A stretch of 64,000 nucleotides of DNA from Nitrosovibrio sp. Nv4 (GCF_900215485.1 NZ_OCMZ01000001.1:1364001-1428000), one strand, 5' to 3'; numbered from the stretch's first letter, positions 12,319-23,371 are shown. The notes: a model not told the origin generated them from the sequence alone. A program made the numbers and translations.

Positions 12319-13032
12319 ATGAGTTTAGGACTCGTCGGCCGCAAGGTTGGCATGACTCGTATTTTCACCGATGACGGCGATAGTCAACCGGTCACGGTGC
12401 TTGATGTGTCTAACAACCGCGTTACACAAATCAAGACGCCCGCCACGGACGGCTACTCGGCAGTTCAGGTTACTTTCGGAAAACGTCGCGCCATTCGCGT
12501 TAACAAACCGTCGGCAGGGCATTTTGCCAAGGCTGCGGTAGAGGCGGGCCATGTGCTCAAGGAATTCCGCGTCACCCCGGAGGTGATCGACAGCCTGAAA
12601 CCAGGTGCAGTGATAGGATTGGAGATATTCCAAGTGGGACAGAAAGTGGATGTGACCGGCGTTTCCATCGGGAAGGGTTATAGTGGCGTGATCAAGCGCC
12701 ACGGCTTTTCCTCCAACCGCGCCAGTCACGGTAATTCAAGATCGCACAATGTTCCGGGTTCGATCGGAATGGCGCAGGATCCAGGTCGTGTATTTCCTGG
12801 AAAACGCATGTCCGGGCATCTCGGAAGCGTACAACGTACTACTCAGAATCTGGAAGTGCTGCGGGTTGATGCCGAGCGTGGCTTGTTACTGATCAAGGGT
12901 GCGATTCCGGGATCAAGAGGCGGAGACGTGGTAGTAAATCCGAGTTTGAAGATCAGCAGGATCGGTGCGAAGCCCGCTGTTAAGATTGACGCCAAAGCGG
13001 CCGCAAAATCAGGCAAGAAGGTGGGTGCCTAA
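12319..13032 (+). CDS. rplC: 50S ribosomal protein L3
   Basis: 237-residue L3, an early 50S assembly protein that reaches toward the peptidyl-transferase centre. It begins [16 protein letters not shown]; the central loop includes [32 protein letters not shown], where the family glutamine methylation site lies. Preferred ATG at 12319 follows an AAAAAGGG site; an in-frame upstream ATG at 12274 would add 15 atypical residues. Its stop overlaps the rplD start (TAATG). The 121 bases upstream contain short inverted repeats that might be regulatory. Confidence 0.97.
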   Translation: MSLGLVGRKVGMTRIFTDDGDSQPVTVLDVSNNRVTQIKTPATDGYSAVQVTFGKRRAIRVNKPSAGHFAKAAVEAGHVLKEFRVTPEVIDSLKPGAVIGLEIFQVGQKVDVTGVSIGKGYSGVIKRHGFSSNRASHGNSRSHNVPGSIGMAQDPGRVFPGKRMSGHLGSVQRTTQNLEVLRVDAERGLLLIKGAIPGSRGGDVVVNPSLKISRIGAKPAVKIDAKAAAKSGKKVGA

Positions 13033-13652
13033 TGGAACTTAAACTCATCGACAATAACGGTCAGACAGCGGCAAGCGTTTCTGTTCCTGATTCCCTGTTT
13101 GATCGCGAGTACAACGAAGCTTTGGTACATCAGGTGGTGACGGCTTATCTTGCCAATGCTCGTAGCGCAAATCGCGCTCAAAAGGGACGCTCGGATGTCG
13201 CCAAATCCACCCGCAAGCCCTGGCGCCAAAAAGGTACTGGCCGTGCACGTTCCGGAATGGCCTCCAGTCCATTATGGCGCGGCGGCGGCAAGATTTTTCC
13301 TAACAGTCCCACAGAGAATTTTAGTCACAAGGTCAATCGCAAGATGTATCGAGCCGGTATCGGCGCCATCTTGTCTCAGCTGGTCCGTGAAAACAGGATG
13401 TCAGTAGTGGAAGATTTTACCGTGGGCGCGCCCAAGACCAAGGCACTGGCAAGTAAATTGAAGGATATGGGATTGGATGAGGTCATGGTTATTACTGATA
13501 GCATCGATGAGAATCTCTATTTTTCCTCGCGGAACCTGCCGCTCGTCAAGATAGTGGAAGCTGGTCACGCTGATCCGGTCAGCCTGATGCGCTTTGCCAA
13601 CGTGCTGATAACTCGCGGCGCATTGGCCAAAATGGAGGAACTGCTTGCATGA
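13032..13652 (+). CDS. rplD: 50S ribosomal protein L4
   Basis: 206-residue L4, which lines the exit tunnel and in enterobacteria represses its own operon. The exit-tunnel loop [26 protein letters not shown] is present near residues 60-85. The ATG overlaps the rplC stop by one base and the gene overlaps rplW by four bases (ATGA), indicating tight translational coupling. Confidence 0.97.
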   Translation: MELKLIDNNGQTAASVSVPDSLFDREYNEALVHQVVTAYLANARSANRAQKGRSDVAKSTRKPWRQKGTGRARSGMASSPLWRGGGKIFPNSPTENFSHKVNRKMYRAGIGAILSQLVRENRMSVVEDFTVGAPKTKALASKLKDMGLDEVMVITDSIDENLYFSSRNLPLVKIVEAGHADPVSLMRFANVLITRGALAKMEELLA

Positions 13653-13984
13653 GTGCGCAAACATTTAACCCGGAACGCCTGATGCAAGTGATATTGTCGC
13701 CTCAAGTATCGGAAAAGGCGACATATGTAGCTGAAAAGCATAATCATGTTATCTTCCGTGTGGCGCAAGACGCCACGAAGCCCGAAATCAAAGCAGCTGT
13801 TGAGTTGATGTGGAAGGCTCAAAATATCGAGGTGGAGAGCGTGCAGGTGGCGAACGTCAAGGGAAAGGAAAAACGCTTTGGCCGTTTTATGGGGCGCCGC
13901 AGCAATTGGAAGAAGGCGTACGTCAGCATCAAGGCTGGCCAGGAAATAAATTTTTCTGAAATTGCTCAAGGAGAAGTCAAGTAA
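13649..13984 (+). CDS. rplW: 50S ribosomal protein L23
   Basis: 111-residue L23, located at the tunnel exit, where it docks trigger factor and SRP. It contains [23 protein letters not shown] near the N-terminus and the basic loop [16 protein letters not shown]. Coupled to rplD (4-base overlap) and to rplB (1-base overlap). Confidence 0.97.
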   Translation: MSAQTFNPERLMQVILSPQVSEKATYVAEKHNHVIFRVAQDATKPEIKAAVELMWKAQNIEVESVQVANVKGKEKRFGRFMGRRSNWKKAYVSIKAGQEINFSEIAQGEVK

Positions 13985-14817
13985 TGGCACTGGTTAAAGT
14001 CAAGCCAACCTCTCCCGGCCGTCGCGCGGTAGTCAAAGTCGTTAATTCGGGTTTGTACAAAGGCGAGCCCTATGCCAGGCTGTTGGAGAAGCAAAATCAT
14101 ACCGCCGGGCGCAACAATAAAGGCCAGATTACTACACGCCATATGGGAGGCGGCCATAAGCAACATTATCGCATTGTGGATTTTCGTCGTAACAAGGATG
14201 GTATCGTTGCCAGGGTTGAGCGGCTGGAATATGATCCAAACCGTAGCGCTAATCTGGCGTTACTTTGTTATGCTGATGGCGAGCGCCGATATATTATCGC
14301 GCCGAGCGGTGTTGTTACCGGCATGCAGTTGATGAGTGGCGTGGATGCTCCCATCAAGAACGGCAACGCATTGCCGTTACGCAATATTCCGGTAGGCAGC
14401 ACCATTCACTGCGTGGAAATGATGCCTGGCAAAGGTGCACAACTGGCTCGTTCAGCTGGCACATCCGTTCAGCTCCTTGCGCGGGAGGGCGATTACGCTC
14501 AGCTCCGTCTGCGTTCGGGCGAGATTCGAAAGGTACACGTGAATTGCCGAGCCACCTTGGGCGAGGTCGGAAACGAGGAGCATAATCTCCGATCGATCGG
14601 TAAAGCAGGTGCGCAGCGGTGGCGCGGCATACGCCCAACAGTACGCGGCGTGGTGATGAATCCCGTAGACCATCCCCATGGCGGTGGCGAGGGCAAAACT
14701 GCTGCAGGGCGTCATCCGGTCAGCCCCTGGGGCACGCCTGCGAAAGGTTTCCGTACTCGCGCCAATAAACGTACCGACGGTATGATCGTACGGCGTCGTT
14801 ATTCAAATAAAGGATAA
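13984..14817 (+). CDS. rplB: 50S ribosomal protein L2
   Basis: 277-residue L2, important for subunit association and peptidyl transfer. The C-terminal segment [18 protein letters not shown] contains the conserved His in the peptidyl-transferase-proximal loop. N-terminal [16 protein letters not shown] is typical. The start overlaps the rplW stop by one base. Confidence 0.98.
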   Translation: MALVKVKPTSPGRRAVVKVVNSGLYKGEPYARLLEKQNHTAGRNNKGQITTRHMGGGHKQHYRIVDFRRNKDGIVARVERLEYDPNRSANLALLCYADGERRYIIAPSGVVTGMQLMSGVDAPIKNGNALPLRNIPVGSTIHCVEMMPGKGAQLARSAGTSVQLLAREGDYAQLRLRSGEIRKVHVNCRATLGEVGNEEHNLRSIGKAGAQRWRGIRPTVRGVVMNPVDHPHGGGEGKTAAGRHPVSPWGTPAKGFRTRANKRTDGMIVRRRYSNKG

Positions 14818-14823
14818 GGAGTC

Positions 14824-15111
14824 ATGGCACGTTCCGTAAAAAAAGGCCCATTTGTTGACTTGCACCTGATAGCCAAGGTAGAAACCGCGCGGGCAACGAA
14901 CGACAAGCGGCCGATCAAAACCTGGTCCCGACGCTCAACTGTTCTACCGGATTTTATTGGTTTGACTATCGCGGTGCACAATGGCAAGCAGCATATTCCA
15001 GTATATGTTACCGAGAACATGGTGGGACATAAGCTTGGAGAATTCTCACACACCCGTACTTTCAAGGGGCATTCCGGCGACAGGAAAGCTACGACGGGAT
15101 CGAGGAAATAG
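14824..15111 (+). CDS. rpsS: 30S ribosomal protein S19
   Basis: 95-residue S19 of the 30S head. It begins [15 protein letters not shown] and contains the conserved [16 protein letters not shown] and [22 protein letters not shown]. An AAGGAG site sits directly before the ATG, six bases after rplB. Confidence 0.98.
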   Translation: MARSVKKGPFVDLHLIAKVETARATNDKRPIKTWSRRSTVLPDFIGLTIAVHNGKQHIPVYVTENMVGHKLGEFSHTRTFKGHSGDRKATTGSRK

Positions 15112-15123
15112 GAACATTCAATT

Positions 15124-15471
15124 ATGCAAACAACTGCTGTATTACGCGGCGTCAGATTATCCGAGCAAAAGGGACGTCTCGTGGCGGATCAAATTCGGGG
15201 GCTGCCAGTGGATCGAGCGCTCAACCTGCTTGCGTTCAGTCCGAAAAAGGGTGCCGTCATCATTCGTAAACTGCTTGAATCGGCAATCGCGAATGCTGAA
15301 CATAATGATGGGGCCGACATAGATGAACTGAAGGTATCGACGATATATGTGGATCGCGGACCCTCGATGATGCGTACCAGCGCCCGAGCCAAAGGGCGGG
15401 GCAATCGTATCGTGAAGCCGACTTGTCATATTCTTCTTACTGTCGGCGACAAAGCCGGCAACAAAAAATAA
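15124..15471 (+). CDS. rplV: 50S ribosomal protein L22
   Basis: 115-residue L22, whose beta hairpin lines the exit tunnel. The hairpin ([22 protein letters not shown]) is near residues 78-100, where macrolide-resistance changes occur in other species; it looks like the wild type. Twelve bases after rpsS. Confidence 0.97.
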   Translation: MQTTAVLRGVRLSEQKGRLVADQIRGLPVDRALNLLAFSPKKGAVIIRKLLESAIANAEHNDGADIDELKVSTIYVDRGPSMMRTSARAKGRGNRIVKPTCHILLTVGDKAGNKK

Positions 15472-15487
15472 GGACGTACCAGGCATT

Positions 15488-16333
15488 ATGGGACAAAAAA
15501 TAAATCCGACAGGTTTTCGGCTTTCTGTACTAAAGAACTGGTCATCCAAATGGTACGCCAACGGAAAAAACTTTCCTGGAATGTTGAACGAAGATATCAA
15601 GGTTCGGGAATATCTGAAAAAGAAATTGGCGCATGCATCTGTTGGTCGCGTGATTATTGAGCGGCCCTCCAAGAATGCGCGCATCACCATTTACAGTTCC
15701 CGGCCCGGCGTGGTAATCGGCAAGAAAGGTGAAGACATAGAGGTTTTGCGAGGCGTGCTGCAAAAGCTCATGGGGGTGCCGGTACATGTCAATATCGAGG
15801 AAATCCGTAAACCGGAAATCGATGCGCAATTGATTGCGGACAACATTGCACAGCAGCTGGAAAAACGTATCATGTTTCGCCGTGCCATGAAACGGGCGAT
15901 GCAGAATGCCATGCGTCTGGGTGCCCAAGGTATCAAAATCATGAGCGCCGGACGGTTGAACGGCATCGAAATCGCTCGTACGGAATGGTACCGAGAAGGC
16001 CGTGTACCACTTCATACTTTGCGTGCCGATCTTGATTACGGTGTTTCCGAGGCCAAGACCACGTATGGCGTGATTGGAATTAAAGTATGGGTATTCAAGG
16101 GCGAAGTAATAGGTCGGGGTGAGCAGGCAGGGGCAGCAGGGTCAGCAACGCAAGTTCCGGCCCCTGCGGGTGAGCCTGAAGGTAGGCGTCCAGCCAGAAA
16201 ACCTGCCGGAAGAGCTGATACCAGAACCGAAGCGAAAACCAGGAAACCTGACACCACGGCTGAGGACGCTTCCGTCAAGTCTGCAACCAGAAAGACAGTA
16301 AAGCCAGGAGTGAAAGATGCAGCAACCAGCTAG
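15488..16333 (+). CDS. rpsC: 30S ribosomal protein S3 with long C-terminal tail
   Basis: S3 at the mRNA entry side of the 30S subunit. The KH domain motif [14 protein letters not shown] and the C-terminal domain up to [19 protein letters not shown] (about residue 210) are standard. The protein is 281 residues long, against about 233 in E. coli: the last 70 or so residues are a low-complexity tail rich in Ala, Pro, Lys, Arg and Thr, probably disordered. The 3-prime end overlaps rplP by 17 bases in another frame, so the end of the tail also encodes the start of L16. Confidence 0.97.
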   Translation: MGQKINPTGFRLSVLKNWSSKWYANGKNFPGMLNEDIKVREYLKKKLAHASVGRVIIERPSKNARITIYSSRPGVVIGKKGEDIEVLRGVLQKLMGVPVHVNIEEIRKPEIDAQLIADNIAQQLEKRIMFRRAMKRAMQNAMRLGAQGIKIMSAGRLNGIEIARTEWYREGRVPLHTLRADLDYGVSEAKTTYGVIGIKVWVFKGEVIGRGEQAGAAGSATQVPAPAGEPEGRRPARKPAGRADTRTEAKTRKPDTTAEDASVKSATRKTVKPGVKDAATS

Positions 16334-16733
16334 AACGAAGTACCGCAAACAGCAAAAAGGGCGTAACAAGGGTGTTGCCACCCGTGGCGCCAAAGTCAGT
16401 TTCGGCGAGTATGGACTCAAGGCGGTTGGCCGCGGCCGACTAACGGCTCGACAGATTGAAGCCGCGCGGCGCGCGATGACTCGGCACATAAAACGCGGCG
16501 GTCGTATCTGGATCCGCATTTTTCCCGACAAGCCGATTTCTCATAAACCGGCCGAGGTCCGCATGGGTAATGGCAAGGGGAATCCGGAGTACTTTGTGGC
16601 AGAAATTCAGCCGGGCAAGATGTTGTATGAAATGGACGGCGTTGATGAGGTGCTGGCACGGCAGGCCTTTCGTTTGGCCGCTTCCAAACTGCCGATTCTG
16701 ACGACATTCGTTGTAAGACAGGTGGGCGGTTAA
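16317..16733 (+). CDS. rplP: 50S ribosomal protein L16
   Basis: 138-residue L16, which contacts the A-site tRNA elbow. It begins [19 protein letters not shown], matching the family start, so the 17-base overlap with rpsC is real. The conserved [33 protein letters not shown] segment is intact. A GGAG site for it lies inside rpsC (16307-16310). Confidence 0.97.
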   Translation: MQQPARTKYRKQQKGRNKGVATRGAKVSFGEYGLKAVGRGRLTARQIEAARRAMTRHIKRGGRIWIRIFPDKPISHKPAEVRMGNGKGNPEYFVAEIQPGKMLYEMDGVDEVLARQAFRLAASKLPILTTFVVRQVGG

Positions 16734-16735
16734 CT

Positions 16736-16936
16736 ATGAAATCAAAAGTCGAAGATCTGAGGACCAAGAATCCAGTGGAGCTGCAGCGGGAGTTATTGGA
16801 ACTTTTGAGGGCGCAATTTGGCCTGCGCATGCAGCACGCAACCCAGCAGTTAGGCAACACCTCTCAATTGCGTAATGTGCGGCGCGATATTGCGCGCGCA
16901 AAAACCATCCTTAGCCAAAAGGCGAAGCAGTCATGA
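16736..16936 (+). CDS. rpmC: 50S ribosomal protein L29
   Basis: 66-residue L29 next to the tunnel exit. It is a short two-helix protein: [27 protein letters not shown] then [22 protein letters not shown], both conserved. It starts two bases after rplP and overlaps rpsQ by four bases (ATGA). Confidence 0.96.
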   Translation: MKSKVEDLRTKNPVELQRELLELLRAQFGLRMQHATQQLGNTSQLRNVRRDIARAKTILSQKAKQS

Positions 16937-17211
16937 GCGAAGCCAATTTAAGCCGCACCGTTAGCGCCACTCTTAGTGGAAAAGTAGTAAGTGATAAAAT
17001 GGATAAGACCATTACAGTTTTAGTCGAACGTAAAGTCAAGCATCCGCTCTACGGGAAGATTATGGTTCGTTCAAAAAAATATCACGTGCATGACGAAAGT
17101 AATGAGTTTCATGCAGGAGATATGGTGGTAATTGAGGAATGCCGGCCTCTTTCTAAAACAAAAGCCTGGCGCGTAGTCAAGTTGGTGGAGAAGGGCAGTC
17201 AAGTCAGCTGA
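16933..17211 (+). CDS. rpsQ: 30S ribosomal protein S17
   Basis: 92-residue S17, an early 30S assembly protein with an OB fold. It contains [29 protein letters not shown] and [20 protein letters not shown]. Last gene of the S10 operon; a fresh promoter follows before rplN. Confidence 0.97.
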   Translation: MSEANLSRTVSATLSGKVVSDKMDKTITVLVERKVKHPLYGKIMVRSKKYHVHDESNEFHAGDMVVIEECRPLSKTKAWRVVKLVEKGSQVS

Positions 17212-17247
17212 TCAGTGGCAAATAGGTACTGGAAGATTTTTTCCACC

Positions 17248-17276
17248 TTGCGTTTTTTGCAAGGTTACCTTATAAT
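17248..17276 (+). promoter_or_regulatory. promoter of the spc operon
   Basis: TTGCGT at 17248-17253, 17 bases, TATAAT at 17271-17276, then TCGC. The -10 is perfect and the spacing ideal; the -35 is partial. It lies in the 196-base gap between rpsQ and rplN, the largest gap in the ribosomal cluster apart from that before rpsL, so rplN and downstream genes can be transcribed separately. Leader length would be about 125 bases. Confidence 0.7.
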
Positions 17277-17407
17277 TCGCCCTCTTCATTTTTCAGAACT
17301 TTAATTTTTTGCGGCCTGCTGGTTCTGGCGGCATCATAACCCGGACGGGTTCCAATACTATCCACGCCTCGGCTTGGGCGGGAAAAGTTGGAGAGAGTGA
17401 GTAAATA

Positions 17408-17776
17408 ATGATCCAAATGCAATCGATTCTGCAAGTCGCCGATAATACTGGCGCGCGTTCAATCATGTGCATCAAAGTATTGGGCGGTTCCAAGCGGCGT
17501 TATGCCGGTATTGGCGATATTATAAAGGTTAGCATCAAGGATGTGGCGCCTCGGGGGCGGGTTAAAAAAGGCGAAGTATACAACGCCGTGGTGGTCCGCA
17601 CCGCGAAAGGAGTGCGGCGCGCCGATGGCTCATTGATCAAGTTCGACGGCAATGCCGCAGTGCTACTGAACGCCAAGCTGGAGCCAATCGGCACACGTAT
17701 TTTTGGTCCGGTTACGCGTGAATTGCGTAATGCACGCTTCATGAAAATCGTTTCGCTTGCGCCAGAAGTTTTATAA
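17408..17776 (+). CDS. rplN: 50S ribosomal protein L14
   Basis: 122-residue L14 at the subunit interface. It begins [28 protein letters not shown] and contains [15 protein letters not shown] and [24 protein letters not shown], all conserved. A GGAGAG site precedes the ATG. First gene of the spc operon. Confidence 0.98.
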   Translation: MIQMQSILQVADNTGARSIMCIKVLGGSKRRYAGIGDIIKVSIKDVAPRGRVKKGEVYNAVVVRTAKGVRRADGSLIKFDGNAAVLLNAKLEPIGTRIFGPVTRELRNARFMKIVSLAPEVL

Positions 17777-17797
17777 GCATGCGATAAGGAGTGGAAT

Positions 17798-18115
17798 ATG
17801 CGAAAAATAAAGAAAGGAGATGACGTCATCGTCATCACCGGCAGGGACAAGGGCAAACGCGGCACGGTTTTGCGTATAGTGAGTGCTGATTTGGTGATAG
17901 TCGAGGGCGCCAATAAGGTCAAGAAACACCAGCGGCCTAACCCGAATAAAGGAACAGCAGGCGGAATCGTCGAGATGGAAAATCCGATTCAGGTTTCAAA
18001 CGTAGCGATTTACAATCCTGCTACTCGGAAAGCCGACCGTGTGGGCTTCAGAATGCTGGAAGGCAAGGGCAAGGTTCGTTATTTCAAATCGAGTGGCGAA
18101 CTGCTTGGTGCCTGA
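17798..18115 (+). CDS. rplX: 50S ribosomal protein L24
   Basis: 105-residue L24, an initiator of 50S assembly. The KOW motif ([22 protein letters not shown]) fills the N-terminus. An AAGGAGTGG site precedes the ATG. Confidence 0.97.
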   Translation: MRKIKKGDDVIVITGRDKGKRGTVLRIVSADLVIVEGANKVKKHQRPNPNKGTAGGIVEMENPIQVSNVAIYNPATRKADRVGFRMLEGKGKVRYFKSSGELLGA

Positions 18116-18134
18116 GAAGGTAAAGGGAAGATAT

Positions 18135-18674
18135 ATGGCTCGTTTACAAGAGTATTACCGCGGCACCGTAGTGAAACAGCTGATGGAGCAGTTTGGCTAC
18201 AAGTCGGTGATGGAAGTGCCGCGCATCCAGAAGATCACGCTCAATATGGGTGTGGGTGAGGCGGTTGCTGACAAGAAAATCATGGATAGCGCGGTTGGTG
18301 ATATGCGAAAGATTGCAGGCCAAAAACCGGTGGTAACCAAAGCAAAAAAATCCATCGCTACCTTCAAGGTTCGAGATGGTTATCCGGTTGGCTGCATGGT
18401 GACACTGCGGCGCATCCGCATGTATGAATTTCTCGACCGGCTGGTGAGCGTGGCTATCCCGCGCATTCGTGATTTTCGCGGTATTTCCGGCAGAGCCTTT
18501 GATGGAAGGGGAAATTACAATATGGGTGTGAAGGAACAAATAATCTTTCCGGAAATTGAGTACGATAAAATCGACGCGCTCCGGGGAATGAATATTACGA
18601 TCACCACTACCGCAAAAACCGATGCGGAAGCGAAGGCATTGTTGGCAGCATTTAAATTTCCATTCAAAAATTGA
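18135..18674 (+). CDS. rplE: 50S ribosomal protein L5
   Basis: 179-residue L5, which binds 5S rRNA. It begins [31 protein letters not shown]; the ATG at 18135 after AAGGGAAG is preferred to an in-frame start within rplX at 18039. Conserved [11 protein letters not shown] and [30 protein letters not shown] are present. Confidence 0.97.
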   Translation: MARLQEYYRGTVVKQLMEQFGYKSVMEVPRIQKITLNMGVGEAVADKKIMDSAVGDMRKIAGQKPVVTKAKKSIATFKVRDGYPVGCMVTLRRIRMYEFLDRLVSVAIPRIRDFRGISGRAFDGRGNYNMGVKEQIIFPEIEYDKIDALRGMNITITTTAKTDAEAKALLAAFKFPFKN

Positions 18675-18681
18675 GAGTCGC

Positions 18682-18987
18682 ATGGCCAAAGTAGCTGTAA
18701 TTAACCGGGATCTGAAACGTCGGGAGACAGTGAAGAAGTTTGCTGCACGGCGTGCCGAATTGCTGGTCGTTATTAACGATGCCAATGCAAGCGATGAGGA
18801 TCGTCACTCCGCCAGGATAAAGTTGCAGATGTTGCCCCGAAATTCAAGTCCAGTTCGGCTGCGTAATCGATGCTCATTGACTGGCCGTCCTCGTGGTGTT
18901 TATCGCAAATTCGGACTGGGTCGCGGAAAACTTCGCGATATTGCTATGAGCGGCGAAATCCCGGGCATGATCAAAGCAAGTTGGTAG
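18682..18987 (+). CDS. rpsN: 30S ribosomal protein S14 (zinc-independent long form)
   Basis: 101-residue S14. It begins [28 protein letters not shown] and ends [21 protein letters not shown]. Length and the lack of paired CxxC motifs mark the long zinc-free form. The ATG at 18682 is chosen over an in-frame alternative inside rplE. A 156-base gap, long for this operon, separates it from rpsH. Confidence 0.97.
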   Translation: MAKVAVINRDLKRRETVKKFAARRAELLVVINDANASDEDRHSARIKLQMLPRNSSPVRLRNRCSLTGRPRGVYRKFGLGRGKLRDIAMSGEIPGMIKASW

Positions 18988-19143
18988 GCTGATAGGAAAC
19001 GAATTGTTACGGATGGGTTTAAGTTCCGAAATATGAACGAAGCTCACTCGTATTATGAAAGCAAATCCCATATGATTAATTTAACTTTCAGGCATTTACG
19101 TACTTGTCTGTTATGGAAATTGGATTTCTAGAGGTATCCATAG

Positions 19144-19539
19144 ATGAGCATGAGTGACCCCATCGCCGATATGCTGACGCGAATTCGTAACGCGCAGCGT
19201 TCTGAGAAAGCATCCGTTGCAATGCCCGCTTCCAAGCTTAAAGCGGCTATCGCAAAGGTATTGAAAGAAGAAGGTTATGTTGAGGATTTTGCTGTTCATA
19301 ACGCTGATGGCAAACCGGTGTTGGATATCAGCCTGAAATATTATGCCGACCGCCCGGTAATTGAGAAAATTGAACGTGTCAGCCGTCCTGGCCTGCGGAT
19401 TTACAAGGCCAGCGACAAATTACCTAATGTGATGAATGGTCTTGGAGTAGCGATAGTGTCGACATCAAAAGGTGTAATGACCGAACGTAAGGCCCGCGCC
19501 AGTGGCGTAGGCGGTGAAGTGTTATGCATTGTGGCCTAA
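19144..19539 (+). CDS. rpsH: 30S ribosomal protein S8
   Basis: 131-residue S8, a primary 16S-binding protein and, in E. coli, the autogenous repressor of spc. It begins [18 protein letters not shown], matching the family start; a second ATG lies two codons in. The C-terminal [26 protein letters not shown] is typical. The long gap upstream might hold a regulatory structure, but I cannot identify an S8 site by eye. Confidence 0.97.
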   Translation: MSMSDPIADMLTRIRNAQRSEKASVAMPASKLKAAIAKVLKEEGYVEDFAVHNADGKPVLDISLKYYADRPVIEKIERVSRPGLRIYKASDKLPNVMNGLGVAIVSTSKGVMTERKARASGVGGEVLCIVA

Positions 19540-19560
19540 GGATTAAGTAAGGGTATAAAA

Positions 19561-20094
19561 ATGTCTCGAGTCGGTAAAAATCCTGTGCCAATCCCGGCAA
19601 ATGTAGAAGTAACTTTGTCAGCTTCCGAGGTGTCTGTTAAGGGACCCCTGGGAACGCTACGACGTGATCTTGTTTCAGATATCGCCGTTGAGCGGGAGGG
19701 TGATAATTTGCTGGTAAAAACCGCCAACGATTCCAAGCAGGCGAATGCAATGTCCGGAACCACGCGAGCGCTGCTTGCCAACATGGTCAAGGGGGTAACC
19801 AGCGGTTTTGAAAAAAAACTGACGCTGGTCGGCGTAGGATATCGCGCGCAGGCGGCGAATGATGTCCTGAACCTGACGTTGGGATTCTCACATCCGGTCA
19901 GCCATAAAATGCCTGAGGGCGTTAAAGTTGAGACTCCCAGTCAAACGGAAGTTGTTATCAAGGGAATGGACAAGCAGCAGGTTGGTCAGGTGGCGGCGGA
20001 CGTACGCGCATATCGTAAGCCGGAACCCTATAAGGGCAAGGGCGTGCGTTATTCCGACGAAGTAATCGTCATGAAAGAAACCAAGAAAAAATAA
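19561..20094 (+). CDS. rplF: 50S ribosomal protein L6
   Basis: 177-residue L6 near the GTPase-associated centre. It begins [17 protein letters not shown]; the C-terminal motif [19 protein letters not shown] is conserved. Twenty-one bases after rpsH. Confidence 0.98.
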   Translation: MSRVGKNPVPIPANVEVTLSASEVSVKGPLGTLRRDLVSDIAVEREGDNLLVKTANDSKQANAMSGTTRALLANMVKGVTSGFEKKLTLVGVGYRAQAANDVLNLTLGFSHPVSHKMPEGVKVETPSQTEVVIKGMDKQQVGQVAADVRAYRKPEPYKGKGVRYSDEVIVMKETKKK

Positions 20095-20105
20095 TTAGGG
20101 TAGAT

Positions 20106-20462
20106 ATGCCAAATCCAACAGAATCCCGTTTGCGCCGTGCTCGTCGAACCCGTGCGAAGATCGTCGAGTTGAAAGTTGTCCGTTTGGCCGTGCATCGGAG
20201 CAATTCCCATATTTATGCGCAACTGATCGACGGTTCCGGCGCAAAGGTATTGACCAGCGCATCGACACTGGAACCGGATGTTCGCAAGGATTTACCCAAT
20301 GGTGGCACCATTGACGCAGCGGCGGCAGTGGGCAAGAGAGTTGCGGAGAAGGCCAGAGGGTTGGGTATCGAGACGGTTGCGTTCGACCGTTCAGGTTTTA
20401 AATATCATGGGCGAGTGAAGGCACTGGCCGACGCTGCTCGTGAGAATGGCCTCAAATTCTGA
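20106..20462 (+). CDS. rplR: 50S ribosomal protein L18
   Basis: 118-residue L18, a 5S rRNA-binding protein. [12 protein letters not shown] near the N-terminus, [14 protein letters not shown] in the middle and [26 protein letters not shown] at the end are conserved. Confidence 0.97.
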   Translation: MPNPTESRLRRARRTRAKIVELKVVRLAVHRSNSHIYAQLIDGSGAKVLTSASTLEPDVRKDLPNGGTIDAAAAVGKRVAEKARGLGIETVAFDRSGFKYHGRVKALADAARENGLKF

Positions 20463-20475
20463 GTGAGGAAAGATA

Positions 20476-21018
20476 ATGGCTAAGATGCAGGGACGGATGC
20501 AGGGAAAGGTACCGCAGGGCGATGATCGCGGCGACGGACTCAAGGAAAAAATGGTAGCGATAAATCGTGTTACCAAGGTAGTCAAAGGTGGTCGCATCCT
20601 TGGTTTTGCCGCTTTGACAGTGGTTGGAAATGGAGATGGAAGTGTCGGGATGGGCAAGGGCAAGTCCCGTGAAGTGCCGGTCGCGGTACAAAAAGCGATG
20701 GATGAAGCGCGCCGCAAGATGATCAAGGTAAATCTCAAGAATGGCACACTGCACCATCCGGTTATCGGCAGACATGGCGCAGCCAAAGTATATATGCAGC
20801 CCGCATCAGAAGGTACCGGCATCATTGCCGGCGGCCCGATGCGTGCAATATTTGAAGTGATGGGTGTTCATAATATTCTTGCCAAGTGTATCGGTTCGAC
20901 CAATCCTTATAATGTCGTGCGGGCTACGTTGCACGGTTTGCAAACGATGAATACTCCATCGGAAATTGCAGCGAAGCGCGGCAAGAGCGTGGAGGAAATC
21001 ATGGGATTGGAAAAATGA
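20476..21018 (+). CDS. rpsE: 30S ribosomal protein S5
   Basis: 180-residue S5, with roles in decoding fidelity and mRNA helicase activity. The dsRBD-like segment [23 protein letters not shown] and the [11 protein letters not shown] motif are present. It overlaps rpmD by four bases. Confidence 0.97.
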   Translation: MAKMQGRMQGKVPQGDDRGDGLKEKMVAINRVTKVVKGGRILGFAALTVVGNGDGSVGMGKGKSREVPVAVQKAMDEARRKMIKVNLKNGTLHHPVIGRHGAAKVYMQPASEGTGIIAGGPMRAIFEVMGVHNILAKCIGSTNPYNVVRATLHGLQTMNTPSEIAAKRGKSVEEIMGLEK

Positions 21019-21203
21019 CCAGTAATGACAAGAAGATCAAGGTAACCTTGATCAAAAGCCTGATCGGTACCAAACAATCACATCGAGCCACCGTGCGTGG
21101 GTTGGGACTTCGCGGCATTAACAGTAGCGTGGAGTTGGAAGACACCCCATCCGTGCGAGGCATGATCAATAACATTTATTACCTCGTAAAAAGTGAGGCG
21201 TAG
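21015..21203 (+). CDS. rpmD: 50S ribosomal protein L30
   Basis: 62-residue L30. It contains [43 protein letters not shown], typical of the short bacterial form. It overlaps rpsE (ATGA) and abuts rplO with no gap. Confidence 0.96.
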   Translation: MTSNDKKIKVTLIKSLIGTKQSHRATVRGLGLRGINSSVELEDTPSVRGMINNIYYLVKSEA

Positions 21204-21635
21204 ATGCGGCTAAATTCCATTAAACCGGCGACTGGCGCCAATCCTTCCAGGCGGCGCGTGGGCCGTGGCATCGGGTCCGGTCTGGGGAAGACCGCCGGAC
21301 GGGGACACAAGGGACAAAAATCCCGTGCGGGCGGCTTTCACAAAGTAGGTTTCGAAGGTGGACAGATGCCTTTGCAACGTCGCTTGCCCAAGCGCGGTTT
21401 TGTTTCCCTGACCAGAAAAGACACCGTGGAAGTGCGGTTGTCGGCTTTGGACCGGGTGAAGGGAGACGCCATCGATATACTGCTACTGAAGCAGGCGGGA
21501 ATCGTCCCCGGCTCTGCGTTGAGCGTGAAGGTGATACTTTCGGGAAAGATCGAGCGGGCTGTAAAGTTGCAGGGTATCGCGGTAACAAAAGGCGCGAAAG
21601 CTGCTATCGAAGCTGTTGGCGGCAGTGTTGAATAA
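21204..21635 (+). CDS. rplO: 50S ribosomal protein L15
   Basis: 143-residue L15, a late 50S assembly protein. The basic glycine-rich N-terminal arm ([26 protein letters not shown]) and [24 protein letters not shown] are conserved. The ATG directly follows the rpmD stop. Confidence 0.97.
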   Translation: MRLNSIKPATGANPSRRRVGRGIGSGLGKTAGRGHKGQKSRAGGFHKVGFEGGQMPLQRRLPKRGFVSLTRKDTVEVRLSALDRVKGDAIDILLLKQAGIVPGSALSVKVILSGKIERAVKLQGIAVTKGAKAAIEAVGGSVE

Positions 21636-21652
21636 GCTCAAGAGGACATATA

Positions 21653-22981
21653 TTGGCCGCTAGTGAATCCCTGCGGGGACTCTCCGGGAAGCTCGGCGAC
21701 CTGAAACGCCGGCTGTGGTTTCTGCTGCTCGCATTAGTTGTCTACCGCATTGGGGCGCATGTGCCGGTGCCAGGTATTGACCCAGTGGTGCTGAAAGACT
21801 TGTTCGAGTCGCAGCAAGGGGGCATTCTTGGTATGTTCAACATGTTCTCCGGGGGCGCACTCTCTCGCTTTTCGATTTTCGCCCTGGGCATCATGCCGTA
21901 TATTTCGGCTTCGATCATCATGCAGTTAGGCACGGTGGCGTTTCCCACCCTGGAAGCGCTGAAGAAGGAAGGCGAATCGGGGCGCAGAAAGATTACCCAG
22001 TACACGAGATATGGCACGTTGGGGTTGGCGCTGGTACAGGGTTATGGCATATCCATAGCCTTGCAGGCCCAGGCTGGATTGGTGATTGAACCAGGGCCGA
22101 TGTTCCTGTTGACGACGGTAATAACGTTGGTTACCGGCACGATATTTCTTATGTGGCTTGGCGAGCAGATCACTGAACGTGGTATCGGCAACGGTATATC
22201 TCTGATTATTTTTGCCGGCATTGCCGCCGGCCTCCCGAGCGCAATTGGGGGTACGCTTGAGTTGGTGCGGACCGGAGCGATGCATTTTCTGGTGGCATTG
22301 GGAATCTTTGTGGCGGCTACGGCCGTAACAGCTTTCGTCGTCTTCGTCGAGCGAGGCCAGCGCAAGATACTGGTAAATTATGCGAAGCGTCAGGTTGGAC
22401 GGAAAGTTTATGGCGGGCAGAGTTCGCATTTACCGCTGAAACTGAATATGTCCGGCGTGATTCCGCCTATCTTTGCTTCCAGCATCATATTATTTCCGGC
22501 TACGCTTGCAGGATGGTTTGCTACGGGAGAATCGATGAGCTGGCTCAAGGATATGAGCGGAGCGCTATCTCCGGGTCAGCCGATTTATGTAATCATGTAC
22601 GCGGCGATGATTATATTTTTCTGTTTTTTTTATACCGCGCTGGTATTCAACCCCAGGGAAACTGCAGAGAATCTCAAGAAAAGTGGGGCCTTCATTCCAG
22701 GTATTCGACCTGGGGAGCAGACCGCCCGGTATATTGAGCGCATCATGTTAAGGCTTACTTTGGCGGGTGCGATTTATGTGACGCTCGTGTGCCTGCTACC
22801 GGAGTTTCTAATACTGAAATGGAACGTGCCATTTTACTTTGGCGGCACTTCCCTGCTCATTATTGTGGTGGTTACCATGGATTTCATGGCGCAGGTACAG
22901 GCATACATCATGTCGCACCAGTACGAGAGTTTACTGAAGAAAACTAACTTCAAAGGCGGCGGTGGATTGCCGGCGAGATAG
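21653..22981 (+). CDS. secY: preprotein translocase channel subunit SecY
   Basis: 442-residue polytopic inner-membrane protein with about ten hydrophobic helices, the channel of the Sec translocon. The start is TTG at 21653, six bases after an AGAGGA site; no in-frame ATG or GTG fits the family N-terminus ([19 protein letters not shown]). The cytoplasmic loop [19 protein letters not shown] and the arginine-containing [26 protein letters not shown] region are present. Cotranscribed with rplO and infA. Confidence 0.97.
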   Translation: MAASESLRGLSGKLGDLKRRLWFLLLALVVYRIGAHVPVPGIDPVVLKDLFESQQGGILGMFNMFSGGALSRFSIFALGIMPYISASIIMQLGTVAFPTLEALKKEGESGRRKITQYTRYGTLGLALVQGYGISIALQAQAGLVIEPGPMFLLTTVITLVTGTIFLMWLGEQITERGIGNGISLIIFAGIAAGLPSAIGGTLELVRTGAMHFLVALGIFVAATAVTAFVVFVERGQRKILVNYAKRQVGRKVYGGQSSHLPLKLNMSGVIPPIFASSIILFPATLAGWFATGESMSWLKDMSGALSPGQPIYVIMYAAMIIFFCFFYTALVFNPRETAENLKKSGAFIPGIRPGEQTARYIERIMLRLTLAGAIYVTLVCLLPEFLILKWNVPFYFGGTSLLIIVVVTMDFMAQVQAYIMSHQYESLLKKTNFKGGGGLPAR

Positions 22982-22998
22982 TTGTAACCAAGGATAGG

Positions 22999-23217
22999 AT
23001 GGCCAAGGAAGAAACGATACAAATGCAAGGTGAGATACTGGAAACGCTGCCGAACGCGACGTTCCGTGTCAAGCTGGAGAATGGCCATATAGTGCTGGGC
23101 CATATTTCCGGCAAAATGCGCATGCATTACATCCGGATTTTGCCAGGCGACAAGGTAACCGTAGATCTGACGCCGTACGATTTAAGTAGAGCACGAATTA
23201 CGTTTCGCGCTAAATAG
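22999..23217 (+). CDS. infA: translation initiation factor IF-1
   Basis: 72-residue OB-fold factor binding the ribosomal A site during initiation. It begins [30 protein letters not shown]; the second half [38 protein letters not shown] is typical. An AAGGAT site precedes the ATG. It lies between secY and rpmJ, the common arrangement. Confidence 0.97.
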   Translation: MAKEETIQMQGEILETLPNATFRVKLENGHIVLGHISGKMRMHYIRILPGDKVTVDLTPYDLSRARITFRAK

Positions 23218-23233
23218 TGGGGAAGGAGCATAC

Positions 23234-23347
23234 ATGAAAGTATTGGCCTCAGTAAAAAAGATTTGCCGTAATTGCAAAATTATCAGGCGCAACCGTGTAG
23301 TGCGGGTTATCTGCACGGATCCGAGACATAAGCAGCGCCAGGGATAA
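23234..23347 (+). CDS. rpmJ: 50S ribosomal protein L36 (zinc-binding form)
   Basis: 37-residue protein, ATG at 23234 to TAA at 23345-23347, after a GGAAGGAG site. Translation begins [20 protein letters not shown] and ends RHKQRQG. C11, C14, C27 and H32 form the complete zinc site of the C-plus form. It sits in its standard place between infA and rpsM. Confidence 0.97.
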   Translation: MKVLASVKKICRNCKIIRRNRVVRVICTDPRHKQRQG

Positions 23348-23371
23348 TCGGATAAGCATTACTTTCGATGT

